A stretch of DNA of 64,000 nt. Origin: Azolla pinnata (taxonomy: Eukaryota > Streptophyta > Polypodiopsida > Salviniales > Salviniaceae). The notes below the pieces were generated by a model. The model was not told the DNA's origin, made no database searches, and worked only from the letters and a program-made list of their open reading frames with translations. This document shows positions 20,092-35,149 of the stretch, one piece after another. Made by a program: the position numbers and the translations under genes. How positions within the stretch are numbered: the first letter of the stretch is position 1; the number at the start of each line of letters is the position of its first letter. The DNA lies in assembly GCA_037176905.1 (NCBI GenBank), contig JBBBWG010008224.1, forward strand, positions 29,024-93,023. The letters run 5' to 3'.

Positions 20092-21130
20092 GGAAATGTT
20101 GTGTTCATGTTGGGCTCCTATAAAAAGCAGAGAGATTTTGGGGGCCCCCAGAGAAACCCTAATCACCTTGATTAAGGTGCTTAATCACACCCACTGGGAG
20201 GAGGAGTGCTTTAACCTAATCAAGGACTTTAATCAAGGTTCCCAAAAGTAGTAATTAGTGTGCCCCCCCCCCCCTTAATTGCGTTTCCCGTGTAGCTGTC
20301 CGATTGTTGTCCCTCGGTGTTCCGACTGGCCAGAAAAAAGACACAACGAGTTGTTGCTGCTGTTTGCTGCTGTTTGCTGCTGCTGCTAATGTCTCCCTGT
20401 TTGTGGGCACCCACCTCTGTCCCCTTTCCCCATCCAAATCTATCTAGAGAGAAACCCTAACCTCATCTGATCTGCATCGGCTTCGATCACAAAGGTAGTA
20501 GTAGTAGCAACAGCAACAGCAGGGATCGAGCTTCGGCTTTGCTGCAATCTGCAGGATTTAGGAGGGGGGGGGACCCTCTCCCTAGGCTTCTGGAATGGAA
20601 CAGAACTAGAACCGACCCAGAACCGGAACCGAACCGAAACAGAGCAGAGCAGAGCAGATCGAAGGAAAGGCGCGATTCCAATGTTTGGCCCCTCGGCGGC
20701 AAGCAGAGACTCTGCGAGCGAAAGAGCCAGAATCGGGCGCCTTACTGTTGCTAATGGGAGAGCAAGATCCCTCGCAGGGGCCCTCGGGCAAGAATCTTGC
20801 CCCCCACCAGCCCCCTCGCAACAGGGAATCGGCCCCGCATAATAAACAAAAAAAGCGTTCTCGGATCGACCCTCGGCAGAGCAGAGCAGAGCAGAGCAGG
20901 ATACGGATCGGAGGGGGGGGGGGGGACTTCTGATGAGCCCGAAAAGGCCAAACAGTCTGCATTTCCCACCACCCTCATATGCATGGCATGGCATGTGCCA
21001 AGTTCGCAGACATGAGAATCGACAACTTAAAAGGCCATGCCATATGCATGTGCATGTACTACTGCGTGCGTACATTCGCAGAGCACGCATCCATCCTCGA
21101 CTCCGAGGGACGCCGAAGGAGGAGCTCCCG
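20092..21130. other. Repeat-rich intergenic DNA with AGAGC arrays and G runs
   Basis: Contains a C run at about 20264-20274, G runs near 20563 and 20920, and two short AGAGC arrays (about 20641-20657 and 20877-20899) that resemble each other with their flanks. Open frames here on either strand are low complexity and do not resemble proteins. No gene recognised. Confidence 0.6.
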
Positions 21131-21370
21131 AAGGTGTGGGCTTATCCGACTCGGACAAAAGACTGTGTTTTCGCGATCTTCAAGGATTGGCTCGCAATGG
21201 TCGAGAATCAGACGGATCGGAAGCTGAAATGCCTACGATCCGATAACGGGGGAGAGTATAAGTCTGACGAGTTCGTCCAATTTTGCTGAGAACACGGCAT
21301 CAGACGGGAGTTTACGGCTCCTAACAATCCGGAGCAAAATGGAGTAGCAAAACGGACGAATCGTACAATC
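21131..21370 (+). mobile_element. Ty1-copia integrase fragment, broken
   Basis: An 80-codon stretch of the integrase catalytic core of a Ty1-copia polyprotein. It has KVWAY, then FKDWLAMVENQT, then LRSDNGGEYKSDEF (the second acidic residue region of the DDE triad), a TGA at 21287-21289, then EHGIRREFTAPNNPEQNGVA with the family's usual PxQNG-type motif and a further stop after NRTI. The first Asp of the triad and all gag, reverse transcriptase and RNase H parts are missing. A tetranucleotide array follows about 20 bp after its end. No LTRs seen. It is a dead fragment. Confidence 0.88.
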
Positions 21371-21386
21371 TAGGATCAGATTGTTT

Positions 21387-21401
21387 CTATGCATGCATGC
21401 A

Positions 21402-21437
<36 letters not shown>

Positions 21438-22170
21438 CCATTGGCCACGTTCGAAAATCGTTGTTGCTTTAGCTTTGGTTTTTTGACCGGGTATAGAAGA
21501 TATTTCTGTGAGCCAGGCGCAAGTGCATGCTGCACTGCCATGGATCGACCGCTTCATGTATGTATGTATGTATGTGCATATGTATGTATGTATGGGTTTC
21601 AAAGGGATGTGTATGGGTCGAGGAATGTGTGCGCCGCAAGGAAACCGTGGGTCGCATCATCAACGATCTCTACAGACACACATGCAAACAAATACGTACA
21701 TATGTATGTATGCGCACACGTATATACATGCATATACATACACGTACATAGAGCGGACCGTGCTTTCGCGAGCTGCAGATGCGACCGAGAGTGATTCGAG
21801 CATTCGAGACTTGATTGAATCACCAGAAGCATGTTTCGGAAGCAGAAGAATCGCAAGCTTAACGAAATGTTGAAATTCGAAGAAATATACGTCGATTTTT
21901 GTAATGGAAAGGGGGGAAATACCATGATTTAACACAAGAAAACAACACGCAACATTCGCAGACGTTTTGCAAACTTACATTCGTGCTTGCAAACAGAAAA
22001 AGCTCATAGTTCCCTCGTGCGATATCGGATTTCCGAGTTTTTTGGCTTGAATCGAAGCGCAAGAGAGCAAGCTATGCGATGGCACAAGAACCAGAAGCTT
22101 GCGGATGTTATGTTCGATGCACTCGTATATACACACACACACACGTACGTACGTATGTACGTACATAGAA
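21387..22170. repeat. Cluster of TG, TATG and ACGT microsatellites
   Basis: Short arrays at about 21399-21437 (TG then TATG), 21557-21594 (TATG), 21690-21750 (TACA/TATG) and 22130-22167 (AC then ACGT). They are separated by unique sequence without recognised coding content. Confidence 0.9.
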
Positions 22171-24072
22171 CGTAGCAGCTTGGTTTTGCAAACATGAATG
22201 TAAGTTTGCCGACATTTGCGAATGTTATGAACGAATGTTTTGTGCTTCTTTAATATTGTCGGCCTTGTCAAAGACATAATGTCAATAGTTCTCTTCCCTT
22301 CTTCTTTTTCTCAATAGAAAAAACAACTTATGTATCTGACCCTTTCAATCTTTCATTAGATTGTATCATTTCTTCTGGTATGAAACATTCTTCCGATGAT
22401 TTATCAGAATCGCGAATGCTCGAAACATTCTCGATTGCGTCTGCAGCTTGCGAAAGTACGGTTCATTTCTATGGATACGCGCGTACACACATAACGCAAT
22501 ACACACCGTATAAGAGGTGTTGCAAAGTGAAAGAAAATGGCGCTTAACACGATCCCTCTTCCCGATCTCGATGGAAGTCAATGAAAAAATTCAACGGAAT
22601 GCAGACGGACGCGTGTCTACGAATGCATTTATTCCGATCATTATCATTCTCATTATTATTTCGTAAAGATCCATACTTTGCATTAAGCAATGTCAAAGCA
22701 GCCTTACGGATCGGAAACCACAAAACTTGGAATCGTCGTTAGGGCTCTTAAGGCCCTTAATAACAAATACATAGCTTGGGATACACTCAGATTCGGCGAC
22801 TAGAAGATTAAAAAAACAGGAATAAGACATAAAAAAGTTTCCAGCCGAAATGCATTCGATGTATTTATTCCATTAGATTATATGCAATATGGAGGAGGAC
22901 CTTTGGTTGGTTTTGCCCCTCAACCTTTGGAAAGTGTTAAGAGAGATCCCCGTGCGAACGCGATTCGTTTCGATCCATCGTTTGGATTCTCCCTTTTTTT
23001 TTCCCCCCTTCGATCAGCGGCGGAAGAGGCAGACGACAAAACGCAAGGCCTCCGGAGTCAATGCGATCGATCGAATCGATCGATCGAATCGATCCCATCC
23101 TCCTCCCATTCTCTGCATCTATCTAATCCGCCTCTTAACTTCGTTCGATTTCAATGTCAGGAACCCGATCGAGTCCGCTCCTTCCGTTCTCGGCATCCGC
23201 CGTCTAACTAACCTCCATCTTCAGCATTTGTAATAAAGATTTGTGTTATGCACCCAAAGGGGGCATCGAAGGGCCGTTTAATTGTCTTTCTTTTGTTGTT
23301 GGATATCCTGTCATTAGTTATTGAGAGTGCTCGAAGGCCACGACACAAACCGAAGACTTCAGGTTCTTCATCTCATGATGCCGATAGTCGCATCTTCACA
23401 TCTTCTCGGAGAAGCGGGGGGGGGGTTTCATGCTTAGCGCGTGTTGAGATTCGAACTCTGTAGCCCATAGATGATAATTTTCGCATTCGCCGAAAAAAAA
23501 TATCGGATGCGAATGCGTAGACGAATGATAAACGAATGCGAATATTGGAATTGTCCATGTGTAATAATGCAGCAGCATTTTGATTCTGTTTTTTTTTTTT
23601 TTTGCTTATTAATGAAAGCTTGGCATAATGGTAGAATAAAGTGGTTTTCAAACTTTATAATCTCAATTTTGTTACTCATTATTCTTGTTATACACATATT
23701 CTGTTCTGCAAAGCAGATGATTTGCTTCGTACTTTGGAGTCCTTTTTCATTCTCGAATAATACTTTTATGCTCGAATACGAATGCACGAATGTATTCTTA
23801 ACTAAAATCTACCGTACGTAGAACTATCTCCATATAGTTAGTTACTTCGGATCCCCCCGCAGACTTCACAAAGCCAGAAAACCAAATACAATTCGCGTGC
23901 TTTCCGTGCATGTTAAAAAACAAGAAGAAGGAATTGGCCCGATCTTGTGGTAAACCCCCGGACTTCTGCAGTTAACCTGCCTAAAGTCGGCTTTCGATCG
24001 GGCCCGGGCCCCACCACCCGATCCGACGGTACGGATCGGATCGTGAAGCGCTCTTGGACGAGGGGCTCGGGC
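22171..24072. other. Intergenic, no gene recognised
   Basis: Mixed sequence with ATCGAT-rich patches near 23060-23090 and a T run near 23588. A 71-codon frame at 23248-23463 begins with a hydrophobic stretch but has no supporting features. Nothing else supportable. Confidence 0.5.
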
Positions 24073-24436
24073 GATCCGAGCCGTCGATCGCGAGCTCCAA
24101 AAGCGACGGATCGATCGATTCCGATCCCAGCCGTCGATCGCGAGCTCCAAAAGCGGCGGATCGATGGATGCGATCCCAGCCGTCGATCGCGAGCTCCAAA
24201 AGCGACGGATCGATCGATTCCGATCCCAGCCGTCGATCGCGAGCTCCAAAAGCGNNNNNNNNNNNNNNNNNNNNNNNNNNNNNNNNNNNNNNNNNNNNNN
24301 NNNNNNNNNNNNNNNNNNNNNNNNNNNNNNNNNNNNNNNNNNNNNNNNNNNNNNGCAGATCGATGGATGCGATCCCAGCCGTCGATCGTGAGCTCAAAAG
24401 CGACGGATCGATGGATGCGATCCCAGCCGTCGACGG
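24073..24436. repeat. 48-50 bp GATCC/CGATCG minisatellite interrupted by a gap
   Basis: Units begin at 24073, 24123, 24172 and 24222 before the gap and at 24371 and 24419 after it. Each has GATCCCAGCCGTCGATCGCG followed by AGCTCCAAAAGCG. Two unit types alternate, ending in GATCGATTCC (50 bp) or GATGGATGC (49 bp). The array contains many CGATCG and GATC palindromes. True copy number is unknown because of the N run. Confidence 0.95.
24255..24354. other. Assembly gap (100 N)
   Basis: Exactly 100 N bases inside a minisatellite. The round number suggests a fixed-size gap placeholder rather than a measured length. Confidence 0.99.
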
Positions 24437-26668
24437 CTTGTAATGAGATCGCCATCGTTGGCATCAGTCCTCTTTATCTGCTCGATGACTCGGCAACTGC
24501 GATTTTTTCCTTCTCTGCGGCTCAATGGCAAAAGAAGAAGGGGAAAAAAATATCGGCGTTTCACAGTCATCGTCATCGTCTTTGGCACCATTGAATTATC
24601 GTGCTCGATCATCTTTAAAATCAAAACTTATAGCCGTAAGGTGCCGGATTACTAAAGATAGATAGCTTACAGGATTATCTTGCCCCCAAATCCTCAGTTT
24701 TTTTTGTCAAGTAAGAAATTTAGGACAACTCAAGAGTTGTTTAGACAGTCTGATCATTTAATGTTATTCTATGTAACAGGAGGTGAAAACATTAACCACC
24801 GTGGTGCTTGATAAGTTCAATTTCCCGAGAGCTATGATTTTATATTATAAACAAAAAGTCCGATTCTTCCACGGATGGACGATACCGTTCTGAAAAACTA
24901 ATGAAACATTTCTTCGCCCAACAGAGTTGCCATGTTTCTCTTAAAAACCATTTGTGCAACTAACTGTGCCTCAAACAAACCTCACCTTGTGTCTGAGTCC
25001 CGAGGTCTATCGGGATGGAAACGCTTGGCAAAATTTATCGAGAGACGTAATCTAAGCAATGACGATTCGATTTGTGCTTAATCGAGCGGTTGATTTGGGC
25101 TTTCTGGAGTATCGCAACATATATGTAGGACAAAAGGACAATTGTTTTGGCAGTTTTCACAATTATGTTGTATGGGAACTTTGTCCCCAGATGAGTTAGA
25201 TTTATGTCATCTTGTAATACAGCACCTTAGACGGTTAACCCTGCATTCTTTATAGCAAGGTTTTTGTATTGTCATGTTGTTTTAATACAAATATCCATTT
25301 ACGAAAAAAAAAAGAGAGAGAGAGAGATAGATGTTTGGCGCACGAAAGAATACAATGTACTCACAAATTGGATACAACAACATAAGATCATACAAGCTCG
25401 ATTACATATAATTATGTATAGAGATTACAAGGACAATATTACCTTATTTTCCTGGGAACCGATAGATGGATTCGGTGGTGCTGTTCTTCACCGTGCCTCC
25501 TCTTCCTTTCACCTGTAACATGAATCCAATTTACTATCGGATTGCTAATCAGGAAATCTTCATCCTCTGAGTTGGGGAATGTCGAGAAGGCGATTCATAT
25601 CAAGTTGTTTAACCTTACAACTGCCCGATCATCGTTCTGCAAAAAGCATGGACCAAAGCTCTAAGCACTCCAAGCATATCTTATTGAACCCTCAAAGTCA
25701 CTAGCGAGAGATCCTTAGGCCTGTGTTGACAATCGAGGTCACACATTTGTATAAAACATTCATCGATTTCAGATTACAAATCAAAGGATTTCAATGCTCG
25801 CTTGACTGTTTCTATTGCCGAAATTTTCTCCCACTATAGAAGATGATGTTGACAAGGATTACGTAGATTGGTCCGACGACATTTCCACGTTTGAAACTCG
25901 GTCCAATACAGTGAGTGGAGAATGCGACCAAAAACTTAACCAGAACCCAATGTTAATCTTTTTGAAAAGCAGTCGAAATTTGAACAAGATTTAGGAATAT
26001 ATTGTCTTGATTGTGATTCGAACACACCTTTTGATGAGCTATCATCAACTCTATCAGTGTTGCAGTTCTCCTGCTTACACTCAAATCAGCTGATACAGAC
26101 TGTTCTTAAACATGCACTCTTCCGAAGCATAACCAACAGAATACAAGAGCACAAAGTCATCAAATCATTCAGCTAATTGAGAAGCAGGATAGAGGAAATT
26201 GACAAGATAAACCATGCTTTGCTTAGTCATCCCTCTACAGTTCCATAAAGGATCATCGCAAGGTTATTTCATTAACGCATAATCGTGGTGGAGAACATGG
26301 CACGCTCTCCTCATCCATTCTTGGCCAATAAATCCAAAAAAGCATTGATGATCCGATAGTAAAACGGACGACTTCAAGAATTCGAGAGAAAACAAATCAA
26401 AGTTTCGCCGTAATTCACGATTGATTAGCTGCATGTGCCCAATTCATGGATACAATCATCAATGACAAATCAATCATGTCCACCACATCATGCATTCGTT
26501 ACCTTCCGTAGATCCAACGAAAAACAAAACAGTAGCCATCGATGATTTTTTTTTTCGTTGACCAAACCCTAAACCTAAACCATTTGGTGTGACCAGAAAA
26601 CAAAGCTCAAATGTGATGATTTTTAATCACATTTGATGATGTGCGACTTGCAAGCAAACATTTAATCT
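24437..26668. other. Intergenic, no gene recognised
   Basis: AT-rich sequence. Short open frames only, none with recognisable motifs. A GA run lies at about 25310-25328. Confidence 0.55.
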
Positions 26669-27040
26669 GTCATCAGTATACCACCTTTGAACAATACAAA
26701 ACTGCAAATAGCTGTGATGCCTTACCCTCAGGCAACAGCATCAAAGAGTTAATATGTTTTTATCACATTTTATGTATTTGGCAGCAATCAAGCATGTAGA
26801 CTGTCATTATTTGAACAATACAAAACACTGCAAATAGCGCTGTCATGCCTTACCCCAAGGCAAAAACATCTAAGATTGATAATATGTTTATTTACAGGAG
26901 GTATAATGCCCAATATTTTGTTTGTATAAAAGCTTGTTTTGGTGAATGGATAAGGAATCAGAGTAAGAGATTGCCCAAAAAATTGTTTGTATAAAAGCTT
27001 TCCTTCGGTTAATGGATAGAAGGAATCAGAGCAAGAGATG
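26669..27040. repeat. Two adjacent local duplications
   Basis: Copy 1 at 26669-26762 and copy 2 at 26801-26895 share TGAACAATACAAAA, GCAAATAG, ATGCCTTACC and AATATGTTT in order. Immediately after, a second pair at 26918-26977 and 26981-27040 shares TTGTTTGTATAAAAGCTT and GGAATCAGAG. These are degenerate tandem duplications downstream of the UGE gene. Confidence 0.8.
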
Positions 27041-27311
27041 GTTTCTGATTACGGATCACATCACGCTTTATGGAACGAAGTATACGAAGCTCCAAATAAG
27101 CATTAATTTTCCAGCCTTTTTTTGCAGTTTTTGCAGTCCATAAAGCATTGGCAGACTGCAATCCATACAAAAGTCACAGCAATTTCATCTGTTTGACATA
27201 TAAAGCTTTGTCATATTATCCAAGAATTTCAAGAATTGATGGTCTGGCCTTCTTAAAAGTCTGACCCAATGGAGCGCTACAAGCTGTATACTGATGATAT
27301 TACCTAGAACA

Positions 27312-27427
27312 TCCCGTTACAAATCAATAATGATAGTTCTATACAACAAGATATTTAGTCGTGTTTTAATTAGCCCGTTACAAATCAATACTGATGGTTA
27401 TCCTATACAGATATTTAGTCGTGCAAA
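27312..27427. repeat. ~58-bp tandem duplication beside the UGE stop
   Basis: CCCGTTACAAATCAATA ... AGATATTTAGTCGTG occurs at 27312-27371 and again at 27374-27424. The pair ends about 40 bp from the UGE stop codon, so it probably lies in the UGE 3' UTR. Confidence 0.85.
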
Positions 27428-27466
27428 ACTTACTACTTCCTCTTCTAATAATTTCCTAAAAAGCAC

Positions 27467-30577
<3,111 letters not shown>

Positions 30578-31454
30578 GGCTGATAGATGGTGGATTCTCC
30601 AAATAAATATATGTATATATATGAAAAATAAGATCTCCTGCATCCAACACCAAGAAGAATCTATGTCACACAAACTCATGGAGGTCTCCTGACTCAAAAA
30701 AATGGAGACCCTTCAAATATAAGGAAAGAAAGAAAAAGAAAAAAAAAGAAAAGACGGTGTTTGATTGTCAAAAAGAAAATGCATAATTTAGATACAAACC
30801 CTGTTCAACAAATCGTTATTGTGCATATACAATGCATGAGAAATGGGTAAAACAAGGGGTAGAGAAGTAATTGAAAGAAAAAAGGGAAGATAGATTTTGA
30901 GCTTATCTTACTCAACATCCAATCACAGAGCTTGTATGAGCAAGGATTTAGCAAACAAATAGCGTAAACGACAAATACACCAAATGCATGCATGCAACCC
31001 AAATCCACAGACGCGTATATAAGAGGTGTATCCATGCACATGCATACACAAAACTAACAGGCACACATGTTCAACTTCCACACGTGCAGAAAACTACAGG
31101 CACCATATGCGCATGTTCAAATTTCACACATGCATGAAAACGAATGCGTGCATACAGATACACAAAATACGAAACTTGAACAGACATAAATGCATGCATG
31201 CATGTCATTCATATATGTAACTTGATCACAAAAGCACAAAGCACCAAGCTAGCCACGGACACACGTGGCATGCATATAGAGATACCATTACAACAGATGT
31301 AATTGGGTCACAAAAGCATAAAGCATCAAGTTAGTCATGGACATACGTAACATGATAACCATTACAACATCTGCGCGCGGGTGCATGCTTTCAACAAAGT
31401 TTTGCCACTCATGCGTACATGCACGTTGGGATGCATGCAAGTATGCATCATGAC
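30578..31454. other. UGE upstream region, no gene
   Basis: Promoter-side sequence of UGE with an A-rich patch near 30720-30755 and scattered ATGCATG/CATGCA steps around 30980-31210. No gene recognised. Confidence 0.55.
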
Positions 31455-31460
31455 GTGCGT

Positions 31461-31528
<68 letters not shown>

Positions 31529-31540
31529 ATGCATGCATAT
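31455..31540. repeat. (GT)n microsatellite
   Basis: About 60 bp of uninterrupted GT dinucleotides (about 31467-31527) flanked by GTAT and GCAT steps. Confidence 0.97.
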
Positions 31541-31643
31541 GTGTGTGAATCTGGGTATGTATCTCTGTATGCAAGTTACGGATGTATCTGGGCATGTATC
31601 TGTGCATGAATGCCTATGTGGATGCATGCATGCGCCTGTATCG

Positions 31644-31707
31644 ATGCATGCGCGCACGCACGAAGATATGCATGCGCGCACGCACGAAGATATGCATGCG
31701 CGCACGT
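31644..31707. repeat. 24-bp tandem repeat, 2.7 copies
   Basis: Units start at 31644, 31668 and 31692 with ATGCATGCGCGCACGCACGA. The repeats are nearly perfect and consist largely of alternating purine and pyrimidine. Confidence 0.93.
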
Positions 31708-31828
31708 ATGTACATATGTTGGTGTGTTTTCTGAGAAAGATGGGGAGTCTAGCCTTTGAAGAAGACAAAAGCAGAAACATGATCCAAGCAGAGAACCCGC
31801 GGGGCGAACAGAATCCATTCATGCCCAG

Positions 31829-31980
31829 CCAAGCAAAGCAAAGCAAAGCAAAGCAAAGCAAGCAAGCCGCGTTGGAGCAATCGAATGAGCTATGAGAGAA
31901 CCCGTCCGTGCAGAGATGAAGCTGATGCAGGCGGCGATGGAAGATGCAGAGAGATAGAGACAGAGAGAGAGAGAGAGAGA
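31829..31980. repeat. AAGCA and GA microsatellites
   Basis: AGCAA pentamers run from about 31829 to 31866, and a GA run lies at about 31958-31980. Sequence between them is not recognisably coding. Confidence 0.9.
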
Positions 31981-32167
31981 AGCAAACCTGGTAGAAGCGG
32001 AGCGAAGGGCGAATTGGGCGAAGCAGAAGCAGAAGCAGAAGTGGGCGATGGCTATGGCGGCGGCTTGCTTTTATATGCTGCCCAAAAAAGCAGGAGCAGA
32101 GAAGAAGCGCGCACCCTCCCGCCGCCACGTGGCACCACGTCACCCCCGCCTGCTGACGTGGAGGCGC

Positions 32168-32366
32168 GGAACACACACATGCATACATACACATACGCAC
32201 GCACACATACATACACACATACGCACACATACATACATACACACATACGCACACATACATACGCACACACACACACACATACGTACATACATACACACAT
32301 ACGCACACATACATACATACACACATACGCATGCATACATACATACACATGCATGCATACATACCT
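32168..32366. repeat. ACAT/ACAC microsatellite
   Basis: About 200 bp of ACAC, ACAT and ACGC tetranucleotides. Long open frames on both strands through this array and the GT array are repeat artefacts rich in His/Thr/Tyr or Cys/Val/Met. Confidence 0.97.
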
Positions 32367-35149
32367 GTATCTGTGCCGAAAGCTTCTGTTTGGGAGGAGA
32401 CTGTTGATGGGGGCCCATTCGATCCTGGCCGCTGGATCGGCCCATCCACCCATCCAAACTATCTCTCTTTGTCCGATTTGATCCTTGTCGTAGGACCTAG
32501 GGTTTGTTCCGTCGATCCACACATCGCTTTGCATCCATGTTCAGACATTGCTGACCCATACCCATGCACCGCGTTTCTTCCTCTCTATATAGACGAGCGA
32601 TCGAAGGTAATGGGAGAAGAAGAACTGAAGAAGAAGAAGAAGAAGAAGAGCTTTCCAGTTCCTTACACCAAAGACACGATCGATCGGCACGCAATCTCGG
32701 TCCATTGCTCGCGCATGTCCACACCCAGTGCCCCAAACTGACACGCATGACACGGCATGACCATCACAGCATGTTCTCATGTAAACATGGGTCTTTCTTG
32801 CATCTACATACTTCATGTAAACATAAAGATTTTGAGAGAGAGAGAGAGAGAGAGAAAACAGCCCACAAATTTGATGGGTGGCATAAGGTTGGCATGAAGT
32901 GGTTTATGTGAAAGACTTCATCCAATTTTTGACATATAGATCTATGCCTCCACACTCTTTTGCTGGCTTCATTCCTCTTCAATTACTTGTGTATTAACCT
33001 TCATACACAACATGTGACCCATCCAATCTAAGTTCATGTCGATGGCCATTGTTCCCGCCTTAAATATGCATAACAAACATCAAGTCTGTGATCCATCCCG
33101 TTGCCCATTGATCGATCATCCACATCGATGCTTCCATTCAAAATTGTCGGAATCGGGTTCACACCAAGCATTGCGAATCACGACTCTGTTTGATGATCCC
33201 AACTGACGATCTCCGAATCCCAACCATGTGTGCCAATGACGCGACGACGCCTTCACGTCTACCATGAGTTCACACCATGCATAAGTGTAGTCAGCAGACT
33301 CTCTAGGGCTTCTTATCCTCCATGCCTCGTCCGCACGCATTTTCGCATGCAAATTGTACATTCCACACCCATGTCTTCGATCACCATCCCTATCATTTGC
33401 TTTATTATCGCAAGCCTTTTGACGTGGTGAAGAATCTCCGTTGATCGCCACTACACCTTCTTCGATTTCTTTTTCTTCTTCTTCAGACATGATAATAATA
33501 TGATGTGCACGTACCTACCCCTCCAGATATTCATTATCTGTGGATGTCGACGACCAGACGTCGCGACCATGCATTGTTCTTCGAAGCTGTCCCCCAGCCA
33601 ATCCTCTTCAGCTTCATTGCCTGCTTAAAAGCATTAAAATCACACATATTTCTGTGCTCCAGAAATGCATGGGTGCAGAGAAATAGCCTTATCTCGAGGC
33701 TGAAAACAGGCCATCTCACAAATTCTTAAACCTGTAGAGCTTGTTGAACTGGATGTGTGGGGACACATTATCGCAATGCTGCAAAGCTGCAAACTGCAAG
33801 GAGACAACCAGAAAGTGATGTATCCAATTGAATGTTCTGATGACTGAAAACCTCAGATACTTGAAGATGCCATGAGACAATGCTCCCATCATCTTTGACA
33901 AACCCAAAACATTTGGCTGCACAAAATCGCCGTGTGAATTGATACAAGCACCCCAGAATCTTGACACTTGGAAAGTTGGTTGATGAGATGAAGATCTCCA
34001 ACAGAAGATAAGCTTTGCAGATTGGGATGAATGGCTACGGCCACTTGACCATGAAAGAATTTGATCGTGGATACCATCAAGCTACATAGAAGATCTTGGT
34101 TTGGAAAATTATCTTGATTCTTCAAGGTTATGTTCAGGGCAATTGTGCTGATTTGGATGAGCTTAGTTTCGGATGCATAATCGCATGGTTGTAGCTTCAC
34201 ATGCATAATCGCATGGTTGTAGCTTCACATGCAATGGATCACATCCATCTTAATGACTTGAGTGCTACATCACATCAAGAAACCTGGCATTTCTGTGTCT
34301 CTATTAGTCCTCATTGCTCTGGCATGTCTCCATGCTTCTGTCAGCAAATATCCAGACAGCGCATGCTTTCTTATGGGCAATTTGATCTATAAAAATTCAT
34401 CTGCAACTGAGCTTGTGACTAAACCCTCGTGCTCCACGTGGAAATGATGCATCACTGATCACCCAAAACTGAAGTACTTAGACCTCAGTTTGCAAGTGCC
34501 CAGGATCCTGGTCTTCATACAACAAAGGCTGCCTAAATCGGAAGCACAATTTGACCAGCATTTATTTCACTTTTACACCAAGAATCAACCAAGTTTCTGC
34601 ACTCACAGAAGATATGGAGCTTGAACATGGAGCATAGGGACAGTCCCTGGAGCGAATTCAAACTGTTACCACAGCCCCGAATTTCGACAGCTTTTTACAT
34701 GTGCCCAGCATGGACGGGGTAGTTGGTGAAGTATCACCATCCAGGTGTTTAATAACATTGTCACATCCCCTGAAGTTTGACATCTTTCGAACAGAGCCTG
34801 CACAACAGCTCATCATTTAGGTAAAGATGGATATTATATGTATGCCAAAGATTTACAACCTGCCTGTGAGCCCAATTTTCCATTTATGCCAATAAGAAAA
34901 CCCTATTCTTAAACAAGAGCGCTGGTACAAAGAAGCAAAAAGAAGATTTTCTGTGAGAAACGTACCTATCTGTCAATATTACGTGGCACCTACCTTCTCT
35001 TTCACTCTGTCTGCTGTCTTGATAAACTCGACCCAACTTCAGATGTAGTAAAATCTCAGCATATTTATTCACTATCATTCTATTTAGGCCAAATTATACA
35101 ATGTGGATGCACATACTAGAGTTATTACATAAGGCAATCACAAAGTTTT
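32367..35149. other. Intergenic, no gene recognised
   Basis: Includes a GA run near 32835-32854. A 28-bp perfect direct repeat (GCATAATCGCATGGTTGTAG ...) lies at about 34173-34228. On the minus strand near 33720-34200, three overlapping frames could be read as a frameshifted coding remnant, but I recognise no family. The last few hundred bases are probably NAP1 3' UTR. Confidence 0.5.

Noticed and set aside
20440-21090. 216-codon minus-strand frame
   Set aside because: Crosses G runs and AGAGC repeats; no motif and no supporting splice or start context.
23248-23463. 71-codon frame with hydrophobic N-terminus
   Set aside because: Could be a small secreted peptide, but a single short frame with no homology or context is not enough.
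23430-23470. Reverse tRNA B-box-like GATTCGAACTC
   Set aside because: No acceptor stem or A box could be paired around it.
31448-32449. 333-codon minus-strand frame
   Set aside because: Cys/Val/Met/Tyr and His/Thr runs from GT and ACAT microsatellites; no domain.
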